Source of the DNA: a virus
Strand: one strand, 5' to 3'
IMG/VR virus record: IMGVR_UViG_3300009512_002372
Location: 1-55,620 of that record
Length of the DNA: 55,620 nt
Positions 1-7,630 of this stretch are shown here, one piece after another (position 1 is the first letter of the stretch; each line of letters begins with the position of its first letter). The notes beneath the pieces are model-generated. The model had not been told where the DNA came from, did not search any database, and was given only the letters and a program-made list of their open reading frames with translations. The position numbers and the translations under genes were made by a program.

Positions 1-217
1 CCGGAGCTATACTAGATGACACTACTGCTGGTCACATCCACATAGCGAGCAGCACTGGCTCAATTGATTTCACTACGTTAGGTGGCTGGACTGCGACTGA
101 TAGTGTCGGCACGTTTTCTCTTAAACTTGCAGCAAATTTACCCCTCGTATCTTATACCGGACCCGGAGTTCCAACTACTATTGGCATACAAATTGGATCG
201 ACAGCGGGGACTGTCGC
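1..217. repeat. left copy of imperfect 217-bp terminal direct repeat
   Basis: Bases 1-217 match 55404-55620 with no gaps and about 16 substitutions by eye. The substitutions cluster in two patches (68-82 and 88-108) and near the end. Both copies lie in the same codon phase of the tail-fibre reading frame. Joining base 55620 directly to base 1 would break the frame, whereas overlapping the copies keeps it. Confidence 0.9.
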
Positions 218-1169
218 GGCAGGTGATGACGGTCGGTTTGATACGGTAGACATTTCGGATTTGCCTGCGGCGACAGCTTTAACGGGTCTTGAGCTGCTCT
301 CAGGACTACAAGACCTTGATACAGTAAGCATGACAACTGACCAGATTAGTGGAACTCCAGTGACGACAGCTATGGGATTAGGGTTAAGTCACATGCAAGG
401 GTTTAGTGATTTTAGCAACACTGTTCATCCCCTTGATTTAACAACTAACAACAGCTTGTGGGGCAATGACCCCTACTTTATTAGGTTAGGTGGCGCGGCG
501 GCGTTGGTAAGACAAGGCACTACTGATGTATTCTCAAAATTCTTTCAACCTTCTGCTATAATAACCTCGGGTCCATCTAACCCCTCTGGTTACTCAGCAA
601 TTTGTAGCACACAACGTGGAATAGTATTGGGTGGTCCTACAAGCACATTACCACTACACTCTTTTGACACGCAGTTCTCAATGGATGGCCCAGGAATAGG
701 GACATCCACGCTCATTAAATCTCACAAAATACGCGCAGGTTTTTTTGACGTAGCTTTTAACGCGGTAGCTCCAGCGAACGGCATGTACTTTGAACTCAAC
801 GCTGACGGCAATAATCTAAAGTGGCAAGCGTGTGTTGCCTTAACGCCTTATGGTGGCGGTACGAATACAGTAGACACTGTGGATACTGGTATCACGGCAG
901 CAGACAATACACTATATGTTTTGCGTGTTTTCTACAATGCGGCTCAACTCAAGACAGAGTTTTTTATAAATAACGTTCTAGTAGCAACGTTCTTGGATTT
1001 CGGTGCGAGTCCGGCGGCCGGGAGCACGGTGTTATCTCAAGCTCGCCCTTACTTTTCAATCCTCTCAATGGAGGCTCAGATTTTAAAAGGAAGCGATAAT
1101 AACGACTGTCAAGTACGGGTCTATCACCATAAATTCTCGCTTGAAAAATTGAAATTGGAGCATTATTAA
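1..1169 (+). CDS. tail fibre, C-terminal part (5' end outside window)
   Basis: The frame is open from base 3 to the stop at 1167-1169, about 388 residues. The first 72 residues repeat, with changes, the last 72 residues of the reading frame that runs off the right end of the window, so both are parts of one fibre gene. The C-terminal third has alternating beta-strand character and a stretch typical of LamG/concanavalin-like lectin folds (LYVLRVFYNAA, then FFINNVLVATF), which suggests sugar binding at the fibre tip. The GH5-like gene starts directly after the stop. No homologue is named here. A ConA-like receptor-binding tip is an inference. Confidence 0.8.
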   Translation, partial: GAILDDTTAGHIHIASSTGSIDFTTLGGWTATDSVGTFSLKLAANLPLVSYTGPGVPTTIGIQIGSTAGTVAAGDDGRFDTVDISDLPAATALTGLELLSGLQDLDTVSMTTDQISGTPVTTAMGLGLSHMQGFSDFSNTVHPLDLTTNNSLWGNDPYFIRLGGAAALVRQGTTDVFSKFFQPSAIITSGPSNPSGYSAICSTQRGIVLGGPTSTLPLHSFDTQFSMDGPGIGTSTLIKSHKIRAGFFDVAFNAVAPANGMYFELNADGNNLKWQACVALTPYGGGTNTVDTVDTGITAADNTLYVLRVFYNAAQLKTEFFINNVLVATFLDFGASPAAGSTVLSQARPYFSILSMEAQILKGSDNNDCQVRVYHHKFSLEKLKLEHY

Positions 1170-2339
1170 ATGACAAGCATATCATTACCTCTACCCCGAA
1201 TTGAAATAGTCGGAAAGGAGTTTAGAAGGCTTGGTACTCGATGGAAAGGTTGGGGCGCTCAACAGATATCCCACAGTTTCATTGAAGACTTCTTTGCCTC
1301 TACCGATATGAATGACGCTATTCACACCGCTATGAAAAATACTTTTAGTGGCGATCATGCGTGGGGCAATAATGTTATTCGTCTTAGACTTCAGCTATGG
1401 ACTATGCTAGACGTAAATAGCCCAAACGAAAACACTTTAAGTATAAACACCACGGCAATGTCCAATTTAGTTTTCTTCTTAGATTTGGCTAGAAAGAACA
1501 ATATGTATGTTCTCCTTTGCGGTTGTGAGAACAGGCGGATTTCCACAGGATACATTCCAGCTTGGTACTTGGCTGACAGTTTTGGAAACGCTGACCCCAA
1601 AGATAGGTGGGATGTACAAGCGTTCTTTTTCACGGAAGTTGCCAAAACGGTTGTCGCTTCTAATAATTCATCAACAATAATAGGTTACGACCTAATAAAC
1701 GAGCCTATAATTTCAGCAAGTGCTACTGCGGGGTGGTTTGGAAACAATTGGCTTGGCGGTATTGATTATCTTACAACCGTAATCGCTAGAGGGCAGACAG
1801 GTGCTACAGCACAAGCCACAGCAGTAACTTGGATGACTCAACTTAGGGACGCGATTAAAACTCAAGACCCTAAAGCACTGGTCACTGTAGGCGCTCTTCC
1901 ATACGGGGGTGCAGCGCAACCTTTTGGAGTTCCGAATAGCGAGCTTGTTTTAGATTTCTTATCCCCGCACCTGTACCCCTTTGGACCGGGTTTTTCTGAC
2001 CCATCAAGTTCTGAACAACAGGCTCTAGATCGTTTAAACGAATGGGGGACTCCCGCCACTACCCCTGTTCTAATTGGAGAAGTCATTCCTTGGTCGTCTG
2101 AGACAATTAACGACACTTTCTTTGCTCGCATAAATCAAATAATAACGGGTGGGGTTATAAGTTTTTCAATGGGATATGGGCCAGATGCTTTTCCGCCAGA
2201 CAATTATTTTCCTAAAAAATTCCCCGCTTCTAACGTGGATTCAAATGTAGGAGGTACGGCATGGTTCTATTCGTTGTACACTAAAGGTCAGTACATAGCT
2301 ATGGCTGGGTATCGGCCTAGCTATTTAAGCGCCCCATGA
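1170..2339 (+). CDS. GH5-type glycoside hydrolase, probable virion polysaccharide depolymerase
   Basis: This 389-residue protein has the signature of (beta/alpha)8 family-5 glycosidases. YDLINEP carries a candidate acid/base Glu178 after a beta-4 strand, SPHLYP carries the conserved His267 and Tyr269, and LIGEVIPW carries a candidate nucleophile Glu304. Several tryptophans lie where a substrate cleft would be. There is no signal peptide. It begins one base after the tail-fibre stop, so it is probably a tail-associated or co-translated enzyme that cleaves a capsule or other beta-glucan/mannan during adsorption. The substrate cannot be read from the sequence. A free lysis-time enzyme is the alternative. 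Confidence 0.8.
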   Translation: MTSISLPLPRIEIVGKEFRRLGTRWKGWGAQQISHSFIEDFFASTDMNDAIHTAMKNTFSGDHAWGNNVIRLRLQLWTMLDVNSPNENTLSINTTAMSNLVFFLDLARKNNMYVLLCGCENRRISTGYIPAWYLADSFGNADPKDRWDVQAFFFTEVAKTVVASNNSSTIIGYDLINEPIISASATAGWFGNNWLGGIDYLTTVIARGQTGATAQATAVTWMTQLRDAIKTQDPKALVTVGALPYGGAAQPFGVPNSELVLDFLSPHLYPFGPGFSDPSSSEQQALDRLNEWGTPATTPVLIGEVIPWSSETINDTFFARINQIITGGVISFSMGYGPDAFPPDNYFPKKFPASNVDSNVGGTAWFYSLYTKGQYIAMAGYRPSYLSAP

Positions 2340-2366
2340 ACATTACAACAAAGCTAGGAGAAATCA

Positions 2367-2612
2367 ATGGAAGTGTTTGCAATCAAAGCGTGGGAGATTA
2401 CGGTTGCGTGGTTGAAGAAACTCCTCGCCGTTGCCAGTCAGGCCGTCAATGCGTTGCTGCTAAACGGTAGAACAAATCAAACAGTTAGCTCCCGCGCGCA
2501 CAGCCAGAGTGATGGCAGCAAAGCGTGGCGCATCGCAGAGCGAGTGCTGAATTTAGTGTTTTGGTTTGACAAAGACCACTGCGCTAATAGCTTTCGGAAA
2601 GAGAGCGATTAG
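2367..2612 (+). CDS. small conserved-type phage protein, unknown function
   Basis: This 81-residue protein starts at an ATG preceded by a good Shine-Dalgarno (TAGGAGAAATCA). It has a hydrophobic N-terminal helix (about residues 5-32) and a C-terminal block with FWFDKDHC that resembles small proteins found near lysis genes in other podoviruses. It lies 27 bp after the glycosidase and 2 bp before a membrane protein, inside the late operon. The position next to the holin hints at a lysis or membrane role, but I do not recognise a named family. Confidence 0.6.
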   Translation: MEVFAIKAWEITVAWLKKLLAVASQAVNALLLNGRTNQTVSSRAHSQSDGSKAWRIAERVLNLVFWFDKDHCANSFRKESD

Positions 2613-2614
2613 TT

Positions 2615-2869
2615 ATGCAAGAGCGCAGAACGAATGACGACATCGAAGCGATCATTAAACGCGCCGCGAAAGCCGCAGCGAAAGAGGCGCTTAGAGACGT
2701 CGGACTTAGTGATGATAACGCTATCCATGACATGAAAGAGCTAAGGGATTTGCTAGATACATGGAGAGAAGTCCGCAAATCTGTTGTTCATACAGTTGTT
2801 AAGATCATAACTGTGGCAGTCCTTGGCGCGCTTGTAGCAGGCGTCTGGGTTAAGAACTGGGGTCAGTAA
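2615..2869 (+). CDS. small membrane protein (DUF6127-like)
   Basis: This 84-residue protein has a charged amphipathic N-terminal half and one hydrophobic segment near the C-terminus (about residues 58-79, rich in V, A, L and G). It is followed by a short positively charged tail. Its stop overlaps the start of the holin (TAATG), which indicates translational coupling. The layout resembles DUF6127-type phage proteins and holin accessory proteins. A role in lysis control is inferred from the context. Confidence 0.6.
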   Translation: MQERRTNDDIEAIIKRAAKAAAKEALRDVGLSDDNAIHDMKELRDLLDTWREVRKSVVHTVVKIITVAVLGALVAGVWVKNWGQ

Positions 2870-3261
2870 TGATAGGCGTTGTAGATTTAATCGCGGGGAT
2901 TTTTAAGCCAGCGGCAGAGCTAATAGATGAGCTGCACACATCCGAGGATGAAAGGCTAGCAGCTAAAGGCCACTTGCTCGATGTGCAAGCTGCGGCGATG
3001 CAAAGAGTTTTTGACTACGAAAAGTCTACTCTTGAGTCGCAGGCCCAGATCGTAAATAGCGAAGCCAGTAGTGTTCACTGGTTAACAGCAACATGGCGGC
3101 CAATAACAATGTTGGTCATGCTAACACTGGTCGTTGGCGATGCCATGATGTGGCTTCCAAATCCACTCTCTGAAGATGCCTTTATGCTTTTACAAATTGG
3201 CTTGGGCGGGTATGTAGTTGGCAGAAGTGCAGAGAAAATCGTAGGCGTTATTAAGAAATGA
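2869..3261 (+). CDS. holin, 3TM gene-transfer-agent type
   Basis: This 130-residue protein has an amphipathic charged N-terminal region (residues 1-65) and then hydrophobic helices starting at WRPITMLVMLTLVVGDAMMW and again at MLLQIGLGGYVVG, with a basic C-terminus. The W-R-P-I-T-M motif after a Glu/Ser-rich helix is characteristic of the 3TM GTA-holin family, whose members permeabilise the inner membrane so that endolysin can reach the wall. It is coupled to the upstream membrane gene by an overlapping stop and start. The endolysin candidate is about 8 kb downstream in the same transcription direction. Confidence 0.75.
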   Translation: MIGVVDLIAGIFKPAAELIDELHTSEDERLAAKGHLLDVQAAAMQRVFDYEKSTLESQAQIVNSEASSVHWLTATWRPITMLVMLTLVVGDAMMWLPNPLSEDAFMLLQIGLGGYVVGRSAEKIVGVIKK

Positions 3262-3286
3262 TATTTAAAGGTAGAGGTTAACAGCA

Positions 3287-4714
3287 ATGGTCTACAACCC
3301 AAATCAAGCGACGCAAGCGACTCAAAGGCAGCGTCAAGCGATGCAAGCGATGCAACCGATGCAACCGACGCAAGCGACTCAAGGGCAGCGCCAATCGCGG
3401 CCGATGAGCAATACCACGGCCACAAAGCCTACGGGCGTTCAGGGTCAAGTGTATAGGCCCAACGCCGCGCCAACCCAATTACCCCTGCGACAAAATATGG
3501 GAGGCGGCCCTAACAGCGGTCTTATGGCTCAAGCTACAAACTCTGCGGCCCCCGGCTTAATAAGCCGCAGCCAACCTACGATGGCGGGTCAACCGGGCCA
3601 AGCCCAGCAAGGCCAAGCTCCTGCCCAACCCGCCGCAAACCGCTCGGTCGTGATAGCGCCGCCTGCGCCGCCTGCGGCTACTCCTACTATGGGTTTTGAT
3701 GCAGGCACTATGACAGTAGAAGGTCGTCTCCAAGGCTTGATGGCATCCGATAACCCGCTGATGCAGCAGGCGCGACTACAGGCGCAACGAGAGTCTGCGG
3801 CTAGGGGATTGCAGAACAGCTCTCTGGCCGTGCAGTCAGGACAGCAAGCCGCTTACGCGAGCATGATGCCCATAGCGTCGCAGGACGCCACTACTGTTTA
3901 CGACAGCGAGAAGACAGAATATGGCACTCGCGCTGACAGCGCCTTGATGAATCAAGACTACCTAAACAGTCGCGGCCTCGCGCAGCAAGGCTTCGGTTAC
4001 GACTCAAGACTGATGGATAAGGACATCGAAGGGAAGAGATCAATACAGCTTGACCGTTTTGGGCAGGAGACTAGCCTTCAAGAAGGGGACTTCGCTGGTA
4101 GGACGAACTTGCAAGACGATCAGCAAGCGGCAAACGTAGCCAGAGACGCTACGAAGTTCACGTCTGACACCAGCCTACAGGCGCAGGGCATTACAGGGCA
4201 GAAAGAGTTACAAAGCACCCAGATAATCTCTAATGAGCAGATAGCCTCCGACCGCAATGCAACGGCAATCAAAACTACGCAGATCGGCGCAAGCGCCCAG
4301 ATTGCTTCCGCGAATATCAGCGCAAGTGCGGCAGTAAGAGTCGCTTCATCGAACAACGCAGCAGCAGCCGCGAGGCAGAAAACACAGATTCAAGGTCAGG
4401 TGATGATTAACGCTCAAAATCAGTCATACGCCCAGAGCAATATGGCTAAAGAATTTACGAACAATCAGACGCTTCAGACTGAACGCATAAACGCTGACAC
4501 AGACAAATACCAGATGAGTCTTGACAGCCAACATCAGCTCTCCTACGCAGGCGGTATTACCAACCTCCAACTCGGAGTGCAGCAAGAACACTCGGCAATA
4601 GCGCAGAACCCTGAGATGAATACGACGCAGAAAGAGGCAGCACATAAAGCCATCACCGAGCGCTTCGGGACGGACTCAGCGTTACAAGCCTCTATATACG
4701 GGTTTGGGAGTTAG
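3287..4714 (+). CDS. Gln/Ala-rich probable virion protein
   Basis: This 475-residue protein is very rich in Gln, Ala, Ser and Asn. Its first 40 residues are short repeats built on QATQ, QAMQ and QPTQ, encoded by near-identical 9-12 bp DNA units at 3305-3390. The rest looks mostly helical (DTSLQAQG, ASAQIASANISAS). Similar low-complexity helical proteins occupy the internal-virion region of podoviruses and are candidates for ejected core proteins. It has a purine-rich ribosome site before ATG 3287 and its stop overlaps the GTG of the GNAT gene. The function is inferred from position only. Confidence 0.7.
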   Translation: MVYNPNQATQATQRQRQAMQAMQPMQPTQATQGQRQSRPMSNTTATKPTGVQGQVYRPNAAPTQLPLRQNMGGGPNSGLMAQATNSAAPGLISRSQPTMAGQPGQAQQGQAPAQPAANRSVVIAPPAPPAATPTMGFDAGTMTVEGRLQGLMASDNPLMQQARLQAQRESAARGLQNSSLAVQSGQQAAYASMMPIASQDATTVYDSEKTEYGTRADSALMNQDYLNSRGLAQQGFGYDSRLMDKDIEGKRSIQLDRFGQETSLQEGDFAGRTNLQDDQQAANVARDATKFTSDTSLQAQGITGQKELQSTQIISNEQIASDRNATAIKTTQIGASAQIASANISASAAVRVASSNNAAAAARQKTQIQGQVMINAQNQSYAQSNMAKEFTNNQTLQTERINADTDKYQMSLDSQHQLSYAGGITNLQLGVQQEHSAIAQNPEMNTTQKEAAHKAITERFGTDSALQASIYGFGS

Positions 4715-5157
4715 TGATTAGACAAGGCCGTCTGGAAGACATACAGCCCATCTTCGAGATAGGGCAGTGGTATCTCGATCAAATCCACGACGGCTACAAA
4801 ATCGACTGGAAGCAAGGCCCGAAAGACTTACGCTTTCTGATTAACTCTAAACAGGCCCGAGTGCTAGTGGCCGAGGTTGACGGAAAGGTTGTAGGTGCTT
4901 TGATAGGACAGGTGGTCAAGCAGGCATTTGTCGATATTCGATACGCCACTGATCTGGCTTTTATTGTTAAGCCGGGACACCCCATACAAGCGGTGATGCT
5001 GGCGCGGCACTTTATTCACTGGGCGCGTAAGCAGCCTAACGTCAAAGAAGTCACCCTGCAAATTTCAAGCGGGCTTAGAAACAACGAGCGCGTAGCGCGC
5101 ATGTACGAAAAACTGGGCATGAAAAACATGGGTGCTTGTTTCACCCTCAATTTTTAG
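4714..5157 (+). CDS. GNAT-family acetyltransferase-like protein in the virion gene cluster
   Basis: This 147-residue protein starts at GTG overlapping the previous stop. The fold pattern fits GNAT: N-terminal RQGRLEDI, strand ARVLVAEVDGKVVGALIG, strand ATDLAFIVKPGHP, then RNNERVARMYEKLGMKNMG, which is the usual helix-4/strand-5 signature. The classic acetyl-CoA loop (Q/RxxGxG/A) is not clear, since P-GHPIQ occupies its place, so catalysis is uncertain. GNAT-like genes commonly sit among internal virion genes of podoviruses. It could modify a virion protein or a host target, or be a structural derivative. Confidence 0.7.
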   Translation: MIRQGRLEDIQPIFEIGQWYLDQIHDGYKIDWKQGPKDLRFLINSKQARVLVAEVDGKVVGALIGQVVKQAFVDIRYATDLAFIVKPGHPIQAVMLARHFIHWARKQPNVKEVTLQISSGLRNNERVARMYEKLGMKNMGACFTLNF

Positions 5158-5173
5158 AAGAAGGGACATAGCC

Positions 5174-6067
5174 ATGTCAAAGATGTTAAAAAAGGTTTTT
5201 AAAAAGGTCAAGAAAGTCGTCAAGAAAGTCACTAAATTTGTGAAGAAATACTGGAAAGAAATCATCCTTGTCGCGGCTATCGTATTCACTGCGGGGGCGG
5301 CTCTCGGATATATCGGCGTAGGCGCTGGGGGAGGCTTAACGTTCGGGGCTGGGATGGGCGTGGGAGGTATGACGGGTGTCACCAGCGCGTATGGCGCACT
5401 AGGCTCTACAGTAGCAGGCGCGATGGGTTTTGAAACTACGGCGACAGGTGCGATGACGGCTAAGAGTGCGGCTGTGCAGGGGCTTGGAACAGGCGGTATG
5501 GCAACTTCAAGCGCGGGCGTGGCCGCCAACGTGGGAGGGTCTACTCTAGCCGCCCAGACTGCAAACGTGGCAGCATTGACAAAAGCAGGAGCCATCCCCG
5601 TAGCGGGGGCGCAGACCTTGCCCGCAGTTGCGGCAGCAGGAATACCGTCAGCCGCTGCCCCCGCCGTAAGCGGCTTAGGAATGAGTACCGCTGGGGTAGC
5701 CGCTGGTGCGGCTCAAGTGCCTGCCGCCGCAGTGCCACTGGCAACATCGGTAGCACCGGGGTCGGCCGCGTTGACTGCGGGCAATGCCATGCAACTGGGC
5801 AGCGTAGGACTGACGGGTTACAGCCAGTATGCGCAAGGCGCAGCCGCCGATGCGGCCGAGCAAGAAGCCGATGATCGGCAAGCCGCGAGGTGGGACTGGA
5901 ACTACGGAGACACTGACTACACTGCTGGCGATCCCGTTCCGATGTCTGAGATTGGATACCAACCTTCTCAGGGACTGCTACAGAGGCAGGAAGCGGGGCC
6001 ATACGACTACAACCCGGCTTCTCAACCATCCACGCTAGACGACGTCGCCGCCGCGCGATACGCATAG
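5174..6067 (+). CDS. Lys-rich amphipathic, Gly/Ala-rich membrane-active virion protein
   Basis: The chosen start at ATG 5174 follows AGAAGAAGGGACATAGCC, giving 297 residues; an in-frame start upstream at 5132 has no ribosome site and overlaps the GNAT gene. Residues 1-29 are a lysine-rich amphipathic helix (MLKKVFKKVKKVVKKV). A transmembrane segment (about 31-52) follows, then a long Gly/Ala/Thr-rich region and an acidic, aromatic C-terminus. This design fits a membrane-inserting ejection protein that helps DNA pass the inner membrane. It lies between probable virion genes, which supports that reading, but no family is recognised. Confidence 0.65.
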   Translation: MSKMLKKVFKKVKKVVKKVTKFVKKYWKEIILVAAIVFTAGAALGYIGVGAGGGLTFGAGMGVGGMTGVTSAYGALGSTVAGAMGFETTATGAMTAKSAAVQGLGTGGMATSSAGVAANVGGSTLAAQTANVAALTKAGAIPVAGAQTLPAVAAAGIPSAAAPAVSGLGMSTAGVAAGAAQVPAAAVPLATSVAPGSAALTAGNAMQLGSVGLTGYSQYAQGAAADAAEQEADDRQAARWDWNYGDTDYTAGDPVPMSEIGYQPSQGLLQRQEAGPYDYNPASQPSTLDDVAAARYA

Positions 6068-6077
6068 GAGTAAGACG

Positions 6078-6761
6078 ATGAAAGAAGGTCTATTACAGCC
6101 GCCGCAAGGGCAGTCTGCTGGCCCTGCACCTCAAGCCGAGGGCGCTGCTCCCGCGGGTGGCGACGTCGAAATGCCAGAGGAAGAGACGCTAAACTTGGAA
6201 AACCCCGACCAAGCATCGGAAGAGGAGCAAGACGCCTACGATGCGATGATGGGAGAGTTTTTCGGTTTGATTCATTCCAAGAAGATGAAAAAGAAAATCG
6301 GGGATAAACTCAAAGAAGGCAAGGACAACCCCGGTAAGACTATAGGCCAGCTTGCCACGACGATGTTCATCGTGACAGAGGAAAAGCTGGAACACAAAGG
6401 GGTTGGAATTTCTGACGCGACTCGCTTTGAAGCGGGGGAAGACTTGGTCACCGAGTTGGTACAAGTCGCAGTGCTGATGGGTGTTATCCCCGATGAAGAC
6501 GAGCCGATTGGTCTAGCGATTACAGCGGCGATTGACGTCTTCGCTTCGGCTTATGGCAAGCGAATGAAGGACGAAGGCAAGATGTCTGCCAATCAACTCG
6601 AACAGGTCAAAGGCGATATGCCTATGTTGGCAGACCAAGCGAACTCGATGTTCAACAACCCAGAGAACATGCCGTCGCAGCAGAGCGCGATGTCGCAAGG
6701 TGTTCAGCAGGCTGGACAGCAGATGGCCCCGCAAGGCGGACTTCTTGGAGGTAGCCAGTAA
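6078..6761 (+). CDS. probable virion protein, unknown
   Basis: This 227-residue protein has a disordered acidic Pro/Gln/Glu N-terminus (1-60), a predicted helical core (about 65-165, with ATTMFIVTEEKLEH and LVTELVQVAVLMGVIP) and a Gln/Met/Gly-rich C-terminal tail. A ribosome site (TAGGAGTAAGACG) precedes the ATG 10 bp after the previous stop. Its stop overlaps the ATG of the next gene (TAATG). The tail composition matches that of other genes in this cluster. Not recognised by family. Confidence 0.65.
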   Translation: MKEGLLQPPQGQSAGPAPQAEGAAPAGGDVEMPEEETLNLENPDQASEEEQDAYDAMMGEFFGLIHSKKMKKKIGDKLKEGKDNPGKTIGQLATTMFIVTEEKLEHKGVGISDATRFEAGEDLVTELVQVAVLMGVIPDEDEPIGLAITAAIDVFASAYGKRMKDEGKMSANQLEQVKGDMPMLADQANSMFNNPENMPSQQSAMSQGVQQAGQQMAPQGGLLGGSQ

Positions 6762-7630
6762 TGAGTAAGACAGGATGGGCAAACGCCGTAGGATCAATCG
6801 GCCAAGGGCTGCTGATATTCGGAGCTAACCGCGAGAAGCTCAACTATGAGAGAGACCGCGACGAACACATGCGGGAGCTTGAGCGGCAGCAAATGAAGGA
6901 TACCGCACAATTCCGCAAAGATACGTTAGGTAATCAAGCGGCAGGGTTAGTTATCGAACAAACGAAAGCAAACACCGCAGGCGACGTTGCGAGGGCCAGT
7001 ATAGCTGAAGCTCAAGCAAACCGTGCAAATGCAGTGGCAGAGGGCAAAATGGATGAGCAAACCTATTTAATGACCTCACGGGAAAACGGATTTGTACCTG
7101 ATGCAGACGGGGTGATGCAGTTTGACAAAGAGGCGTGGGACGCGGGGTTAGCACGGAGAACGGAAGACTATAAAGCTGAGGCCAATAGATTCACTCCGAG
7201 GCAACAGAACACGGTAGGCGCGCTTCAAGAGATAACAGCCGCACGATGGGATGAAGCCGAGGGTAAATCACCTGAGTTTTTACTTCCCGGCACGGGTGAG
7301 GGGACAGATAAACCCGCTGAATACATGACTAGAACCCAAGCCCAATATGTGACAATGACTCAGTATGCAACGATGTCAAAAAGCCCCGGCGGCGAAAAGA
7401 TGGCGCTTGATGTACTAAATAGAGAGTTAACTTCGGCGATTTCTTTGTATAAAACAATGATGGGCGGCCCAGAGAAAAAAGATTTGTATAATCAAATCCT
7501 GTCGCTACGGGACGTGCTGTCAGGCTTGCGAGGGGGAACCCCACAGTATAATAGTGGAGACACCAGTATTGACCCCGCAGCGGCTTTCTCTGGTGGCAGT
7601 AATAGCATGAACGGGCAGATGGGGCGGTGA
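6761..7630 (+). CDS. probable virion/internal core protein, unknown
   Basis: This 289-residue protein overlaps its neighbour at both ends (TAATG upstream; GTGA with the next gene). The N-terminus (SKTGWANAVGSIGQGLLIFG) is hydrophobic. Residues 25-110 are strongly helical and charged, likely coiled coil, and the C-terminus is Gly/Ser-rich. The tight coupling to the 1146-residue protein suggests joint assembly in the virion. No enzyme motifs are visible. Confidence 0.65.
   Translation: MSKTGWANAVGSIGQGLLIFGANREKLNYERDRDEHMRELERQQMKDTAQFRKDTLGNQAAGLVIEQTKANTAGDVARASIAEAQANRANAVAEGKMDEQTYLMTSRENGFVPDADGVMQFDKEAWDAGLARRTEDYKAEANRFTPRQQNTVGALQEITAARWDEAEGKSPEFLLPGTGEGTDKPAEYMTRTQAQYVTMTQYATMSKSPGGEKMALDVLNRELTSAISLYKTMMGGPEKKDLYNQILSLRDVLSGLRGGTPQYNSGDTSIDPAAAFSGGSNSMNGQMGR

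Noticed and set aside
3305-3390. CRISPR-like repeat array
   Set aside because: The short repeats are in frame and encode Gln/Ala/Met repeats. There are no spacers of constant length. No CRISPR array was seen anywhere in the window.
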